Part shown: positions 11,819 through 15,868 of the stretch, in pieces | Numbering within the stretch: the stretch's first letter is position 1 | Layout of the letters: each line of letters begins with the position of its first letter | NCBI GenBank assembly: GCA_024690695.1 | Contig: JAILOS010000107.1 | Span: forward strand, 1 to 15,868 | Direction of reading: 5' to 3' | DNA length: 15,868 nucleotides | Source of the DNA: Oscillospiraceae bacterium | GTDB taxonomy: Bacteria; Bacillota_A; Clostridia; Oscillospirales; Oscillospiraceae | The notes under the pieces: generated by a model | Database searches by the model: none | What the model saw: only the letters and a program-made list of their open reading frames with translations | Told to the model about the DNA's origin: nothing | Position numbers and translations under genes: made by a program

Positions 11819-14626
11819 TTACGGTTTTGCGGCGGCGACGACGGCCGCGCAGCGCGGGCAGAGCCCGGTCTCCGGGTCGGCCCGGCGGGAGTGCTTCCAG
11901 CAGCGCGGGCACTTGAGGCCGGGGGCCTCCTTCACCGCGATGCCGAGTCCCGGCCAGACGGCGGAGCGGCCCTTTACGGCGTCTTCGTCCGGCTCTTCGT
12001 CCGAAACGAGGCACTCGGACACGATCAGCAGCTCGCTGAGATCCATGCCGCCGAGGTCCTCCTCCAGCAGCGCGCGGGCGGAGGCATCCTCCGGGCGGAG
12101 GAGCACGGCGGCCTCGAGCGGCTTGCCGATGCGCTTGTCGGCGCGGGCCTGCTCCAGCACGCCGTTGATCTCGCCGCGCAGGGCGATCGCCTCGTCCCAG
12201 CGCGCCATGCGCGCTTCGTCGAGCTCGTAGGCCGCGAAGGGGGCGTTCATCTCGTTGAAGACCACGTTGCGGCCGTCGTCCTCGGCGCGGTGGGGCATCG
12301 CCTGCCAGATCTCGTCGCAGGTGAAGGCGAGGATCGGCGCGAACATTTTCGTCATGCTGTCGAGGATCAGCCAGAGCGCGGTCTGCGCGCTGCGGCGCTG
12401 CAGAGACTCTCTCTCTTCACAGTACAACCGATCCTTGATAATGTCAAGATAAAAACTGGACAGCTCCGTCACGCAGAAGTCGTTGATCGCGTGGGAAACG
12501 ACGTGGAACTCATAGTTGTCGTAGGCCTCCGCGACCCGGCGGATCAGCTCGTTGAGCTTCGTGACGGCCCAGCGGTCGAGCTCCGGCATGTCCGCGGGAG
12601 CGACAAGGGCGTTCGGATCGAAGCCGGCGAGGTTGCCGAGGCAGTAGCGCGCGGTGTTGCGGAACTTCAGATAGTTCTGGCTGAGCTGCCGGAAGATCTC
12701 CTTCGAGCAGCGCACGTCGGCGTGGTAGTCGGCGGAGCCGGCCCAGAGGCGGATCATATCCGCGCCGAACTCCTTGATGATATCGGCGGGATCGACGCCG
12801 TTGCCGAGAGACTTGTGCATCGCGCGGCCCTCGCCGTCGACGGTCCAGCCGTGGGTGATGCACTCCCGGTAGGGGGCGCCCTGCCCCAGCGCGCCGACCG
12901 CGATCAGCAGCGAGGACTGGAACCAGCCGCGATACTGGTCGCCGCCCTCCATATACAGGTCGCAGGGCCAGAAGCCCTGGTCGCGCTTCATCGCGGCGAA
13001 ATGCGTGGAGCCGGAGTCGAACCAGCCGTCCAGGGTGTTGGTCTCCTTGGTGAAGCGCTTCCCGCCGCAGTGCGGGCAGGCGAAGCCCTCCGGCAGGAGC
13101 TCGGCGGCTTCCCGGTCAAACCAGGCGTTGCTGCCCTCTTTTTCGAAGATCCCGGCCACGGATTCGATGCTCTCCTCCGTGCAGACGGGCTTGCCGCAGT
13201 CCTCACAGTAAAACACGGGGATGGGAAGGCCCCAGCGGCGCTGACGGGAGATGCACCAGTCGCTGCGCTCGCGGATCATGGCCGCCATGCGCTCCTTGCC
13301 CCAGGCGGGCAGCCACTTCACGTCCTCGCAGGCCTTGACGGCCTCCTCCTTGAAGGAGTCCACCGAGCAGAACCACTGGGGCGTGGCCCGGAAGATGACG
13401 GGATTTTTGCAGCGCCAGCAGTGCGGGTAGCTGTGAAGGATCTTCTCCGAGGCGAAGAGCACGCCGCTCTCCTTCATATCCGCGAGGATGATGGGATTGG
13501 ACTCCTCGGTGCGAAGGCCCGCGTATTTCCCGGCGTAATCCGTGTGGCGGCCCTGATCGTCCACGGGAACCACCATCTCGATGCCGTAGCGGGTGCAGGT
13601 TTCGTAGTCGTCGGCGCCGAAGCCGGGGGCCGTGTGGACCAGGCCGGTGCCGGAATCCATGGTGACGTAGTCGGCCGTCATGAGCAGACTGGTCTTGGGC
13701 AGGAAGGGATGGTCCGCCAGCATGTACTCGAAGAAGCTGCCCTCGTGGGTCTCCACGATCTCCCAGCTCTCCACGCCGCCGGCCTTCATAACGCTCTCGA
13801 TCAGCGCTTCGGCCATGATGAGCATCTCGCCGTCGGGGAGCTTCACAACGGCATAGCTGTCTCCCGGGGAGAGAGAAATGCCCAGGTTGCCGGGCAGGGT
13901 CCAGGGGGTGGTGGTCCAGATCAGGAAGAAGAGCCTGGACTTGTCCAGATGGCTCAGCCTGCCCCTGTCGTCGTGCATGGGGAACTTGACGTAGACCGTG
14001 GTGACGGGATCGTCGTGGTATTCGATCTCCGCCTCGGCCAGGGCGGTCTCGTCGTGCGGGCACCAGTAGACGGGCTTGAAGCCCTTGTAGATGTGACCGT
14101 TCAGGTACATCCGGCCGAAGATACGGACCTCGTCCGCCTCAAAGCCCTTGTTCATGGTGCGGTAGGGGTGCTCCCAGTCGCCGATCACGCCCAGGCGCTT
14201 GAAGCCTTCCATCTGCTTCTGCACGTATTTCTCGGCGTAGGCCTGGCAGGCGGAGCGGAAGTCCGCCACGCTCATGGCCTTGTGGTTGAGCTTCTGCTCC
14301 TTGATGATGGCGCTCTCGATGGGCATGCCGTGGTTGTCCCAGCCGGGAATGAAGGGCGTCCAGAAGCCGCGCATCGCGTAGGAGCGCACGATGAAATCCT
14401 TGATGGACTTGTTCAGCGCGTGGCCCATGTGGATGTTCCCGTTGGAGAAGGGAGGGCCGTCGTGCAGGGAGAAGCGGGGCTTCCCCTCGTTCTTTTTGAG
14501 CAGCTCGCGATAGACGTCCTGCTCCAGCCAGCGCGCGAGCATATCCGGCTCCCGCTTGGGGAGGCCGGCGCGCATCGGAAAGTCGGTCTGCGGCAGGTTC
14601 AGGGTGGCGTTATAATCTTTTGCCAT
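11819..14626 (-). CDS. ileS: Isoleucyl-tRNA synthetase
   Basis: A 935-residue class I synthetase that charges tRNA-Ile, complete by length and motifs. MAKDYNATLNLPQTDFPMRA opens it, and HMGH (66-69, in PFSNGNIHMGHALN) is the HIGH motif. The editing domain follows (TTTPWTLPGNLG, TGLVHTAPGFGADDY), then WCISRQRRWGLPIPVFYCED, DGWFDSGSTHF and a KMSKS counterpart reading AMHKSLGN at 602-609. The C-terminal zinc finger has CPRC and CPRC pairs. I chose ATG 14624-14626 because AGGAG lies 9 bases upstream and the N terminus matches the family; the upstream TTG at 14651-14653 is unlikely. The bacterial zinc-finger architecture indicates the common mupirocin-sensitive type, though this is inference. The N-terminal half differs in base composition from the rest (see findings). 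No T-box leader was seen. Confidence 0.97.
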   Translation of the reverse strand: MAKDYNATLNLPQTDFPMRAGLPKREPDMLARWLEQDVYRELLKKNEGKPRFSLHDGPPFSNGNIHMGHALNKSIKDFIVRSYAMRGFWTPFIPGWDNHGMPIESAIIKEQKLNHKAMSVADFRSACQAYAEKYVQKQMEGFKRLGVIGDWEHPYRTMNKGFEADEVRIFGRMYLNGHIYKGFKPVYWCPHDETALAEAEIEYHDDPVTTVYVKFPMHDDRGRLSHLDKSRLFFLIWTTTPWTLPGNLGISLSPGDSYAVVKLPDGEMLIMAEALIESVMKAGGVESWEIVETHEGSFFEYMLADHPFLPKTSLLMTADYVTMDSGTGLVHTAPGFGADDYETCTRYGIEMVVPVDDQGRHTDYAGKYAGLRTEESNPIILADMKESGVLFASEKILHSYPHCWRCKNPVIFRATPQWFCSVDSFKEEAVKACEDVKWLPAWGKERMAAMIRERSDWCISRQRRWGLPIPVFYCEDCGKPVCTEESIESVAGIFEKEGSNAWFDREAAELLPEGFACPHCGGKRFTKETNTLDGWFDSGSTHFAAMKRDQGFWPCDLYMEGGDQYRGWFQSSLLIAVGALGQGAPYRECITHGWTVDGEGRAMHKSLGNGVDPADIIKEFGADMIRLWAGSADYHADVRCSKEIFRQLSQNYLKFRNTARYCLGNLAGFDPNALVAPADMPELDRWAVTKLNELIRRVAEAYDNYEFHVVSHAINDFCVTELSSFYLDIIKDRLYCEERESLQRRSAQTALWLILDSMTKMFAPILAFTCDEIWQAMPHRAEDDGRNVVFNEMNAPFAAYELDEARMARWDEAIALRGEINGVLEQARADKRIGKPLEAAVLLRPEDASARALLEEDLGGMDLSELLIVSECLVSDEEPDEDAVKGRSAVWPGLGIAVKEAPGLKCPRCWKHSRRADPETGLCPRCAAVVAAAKP

Positions 14627-14665
14627 GGGATCATTCTCCTGATCGAAAATCAATAAACTCAGAAA

Positions 14666-14693
14666 CGGGGCGCGCGCTGCTGCGCCCGCCCCG
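14666..14693 (-). terminator. GC-rich hairpin between divIVA and ileS (possible attenuator)
   Basis: CGGGGCGCGCGC and GCGCCCGCCCCG pair with one mismatch around a TGCT loop. On the minus strand it is followed by TTTCTGAGTTTATTG, only a broken U-run, so termination would be partial. It lies 21 bases after the divIVA stop and could lower read-through into ileS. Confidence 0.4.
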
Positions 14694-14714
14694 AGCTGTG
14701 GGTGGATAGGATGC

Positions 14715-15359
14715 TTACAGGGTCAGCGGGGCCTCGTCCTCGGCGGGCGCGCTGTCGAGCGCCTGCAGACGGGCCAGCGTGTCCTCGATGCTGCCGGCAG
14801 GGGCCGGGGCGGGCGCCGGAGCGGGCTCTTCGGCCTCTTCGACCGGGGCGGGCGCCGGAGCGGGCTCCTCGACCGGAACCGGAGCCGGAGCGGGCGCTTC
14901 CTCGGGCATGAAGCCGCGGCTGACGTTCTCCAGCGAGCGGAGCTGGCGGTTGAAGGCCTCGGCGGCGGCGCGCACGTAACGCGCGGTCGCGCTCTTGGCG
15001 GCGGCGAGGCGGTCTTCCTCGTTGCGGGCCTGCTGGGAGATGGAGCCGATCTGCGCCTGAACCTGGCGCTCGGCCTCGGCCAGCATGGCGGCGGCGCGGT
15101 TGCGGGCGTCGCCCTCGATCTGGATGGCGAGCTTCTGCGCGCTCAGCAGGGCGCGCTGCGCGGCCTCCTCGTTGGTGCGGTACTCCTCGATCTTGTCGAC
15201 CAAGACCTTCATTTTGCTCTTCAAAACGGCGTTTTCCTTGTGCGCGGCCTCAAGCTCGACGGCCAGCTGGTCGAGGAAATCGTCGACGGAGCCCATTTCG
15301 TAGCCGCCCACGCGGGCCTTCTCAAAGGTTTTTTCACGAATATCCTGAGCGGTGATCAT
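14715..15359 (-). CDS. divIVA: DivIVA-domain cell division/polarity protein
   Basis: A 214-residue DivIVA family member, a coiled-coil protein that binds curved membrane at septa and poles. The N-terminal membrane-binding domain reads ITAQDIREKTFEKARVGGYE, then VDDFLDQL (25-32), as in the family. Residues about 33-60 and 64-145 are predicted coiled coil, rich in Ala, Glu and Arg. Residues 152-188 are a Pro/Ala/Glu linker, followed by SIEDTLARLQALD (190-202) and an acidic end. The tail after 150 resembles the LspA tail in this same cluster. AGGGAGA upstream of ATG 15357-15359 is the ribosome binding site. Its position between sepF and ileS is the conserved Firmicutes order, although ylmG and ylmH, which separate sepF and divIVA in Bacillus, are absent here. 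Confidence 0.93.
   Translation of the reverse strand: MITAQDIREKTFEKARVGGYEMGSVDDFLDQLAVELEAAHKENAVLKSKMKVLVDKIEEYRTNEEAAQRALLSAQKLAIQIEGDARNRAAAMLAEAERQVQAQIGSISQQARNEEDRLAAAKSATARYVRAAAEAFNRQLRSLENVSRGFMPEEAPAPAPVPVEEPAPAPAPVEEAEEPAPAPAPAPAGSIEDTLARLQALDSAPAEDEAPLTL
14796..14906 (-). repeat. Pro/Ala-coding repeat in the divIVA tail
   Basis: GC-rich short repeats (GGCGCCGGAGCGGGC-type units on the plus strand) encode runs of PAPAP and VEEPAPAP on the minus strand. The DNA resembles the lspA tail repeats in composition and codon choice. Confidence 0.6.
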
Positions 15360-15398
15360 ATCGGTATCTCCCTTTCTCTGTTTTTCGGAATGGCTGTA

Positions 15399-15868
15399 TC
15401 AGAAGGATTTCTCCTCGCTCTCGGGCGTTTCCGCCTGAGGCGCGACGAAATCCACGTTCTGCGGGGTGATGAAATAGGTCTTCGCGGCCACGGGGGTCAC
15501 TTTCCCGTCCAGCGCGAAGGTGATGCCAGAGATAAAGTCCAGCAGGCGGCGGGCGTTTTCGGTGGGCTGGCCCTCCAGCGTGGTCACCACGGAGCGGCCG
15601 CGCTGCAGATGGCCCACGAGATCGCCGGCCTCGTCGAAGGTCTTGGGGTTGAAGAGCACGACCTGCGTGTCGCTGCCGCCGAAGCGCACCGTGCGCTCGC
15701 GCGTGGGCCGCACGGGGCGGGGGGCCGCGGCGGGCGCCGCGCAGATGCAGTTTGAAAGCGCCCTCGGCGAGGAGAGCTGCTCCAACGCCGGGCCCGCCGA
15801 GAAAAAGCCCGCTCCCAAGAACGGCGAGGGCGGCGGCCTGTTCGGCGCCTTCGGCTCCCGCCGCGCCC
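15399..15868 (-). CDS. sepF: Cell division protein SepF (5' end not resolved at window edge)
   Basis: SepF bundles FtsZ filaments and helps tether the ring to the membrane. The core is unmistakable: DTQVVLFNPKTFDEAGDLVG, then TLEGQPTENARRLLDFISGI, TFALDGKVTPVAAKTYFITP and QNVDF, followed by a short acidic tail ending EEKSF. The 5' part is not convincing. The frame stays open to the window edge, but it contains no ATG; only TTG codons (15818, about 15785) and GTG codons occur. The predicted N terminus also lacks the amphipathic membrane helix expected for SepF. The gene therefore either continues beyond the window or is disturbed near 15726-15865 (see findings). It precedes divIVA by 39 bases, fitting the conserved cluster. 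Confidence 0.85.
   Translation of the reverse strand, partial: ARREPKAPNRPPPSPFLGAGFFSAGPALEQLSSPRALSNCICAAPAAAPRPVRPTRERTVRFGGSDTQVVLFNPKTFDEAGDLVGHLQRGRSVVTTLEGQPTENARRLLDFISGITFALDGKVTPVAAKTYFITPQNVDFVAPQAETPESEEKSF

Noticed and set aside
14627..14653. N-terminal extension of IleRS from the TTG at 14651-14653
   Set aside because: The ATG at 14624-14626 has an AGGAG site at suitable spacing and begins the conserved MAKDYNATLNLP sequence.
11891..14656. A long plus-strand open frame antisense to ileS
   Set aside because: The minus strand encodes a full IleRS with every motif. The plus frame has shadow-type composition and no ribosome binding site.

Overview
The window looks like a chromosomal segment of a G+C-rich (roughly two-thirds G+C by eye), endospore-forming member of the Clostridia. 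The evidence is the dipicolinate synthase pair, the spore germination protease GPR, Firmicutes-type division genes (sepF, divIVA) and intergenic repeats that resemble those common in gut Clostridia. No rRNA, tRNA, CRISPR, transposase or phage gene was seen. Layout: (1) 1-864, end of dpaA and complete dpaB, which make the spore-core chelator dipicolinate. (2) 865-1261, a long non-coding stretch with clustered palindromic repeats, then a near-consensus sigma-A promoter. (3) 1262-3614, a two-gene unit: a solute-binding lipoprotein and a zinc-ribbon/one-membrane-span protein. Both end in the same SusE/SusF-like module, and the unit is closed by a strong bidirectional terminator. (4) 3721-5093, divergent rpsT and gpr. 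(5) 5105-8628, two parS sites, the parA (soj) promoter, parA, parB, serS and mscL, closed by a second bidirectional terminator. (6) 8728-8912, an inverted-repeat intergenic element. (7) 8913-15868, a minus-strand cluster read as sepF, divIVA, ileS, lspA, rluD-type pseudouridine synthase, a small membrane protein and a DUF2461 protein, i.e. the usual Firmicutes division/isoleucyl-tRNA synthetase tail cluster. The genes connect in recognisable ways. dpaAB and gpr act in spore maturation and germination. ParAB with parS segregates the origin region. SepF and DivIVA act at the septum and poles. LspA would process lipoproteins such as the one at 1262. Points deserving a second look: the paired surface module of region 3; the very long disordered tail on LspA, whose terminal motif resembles one in the DivIVA tail; the promoter abutting parS; an atypical seryl-tRNA synthetase; a compositional mosaic inside ileS; and an anomalous 5' end of sepF at the window edge. 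No wholly new defence or biosynthetic system was found. The most novel candidate is the two-gene surface-module unit.
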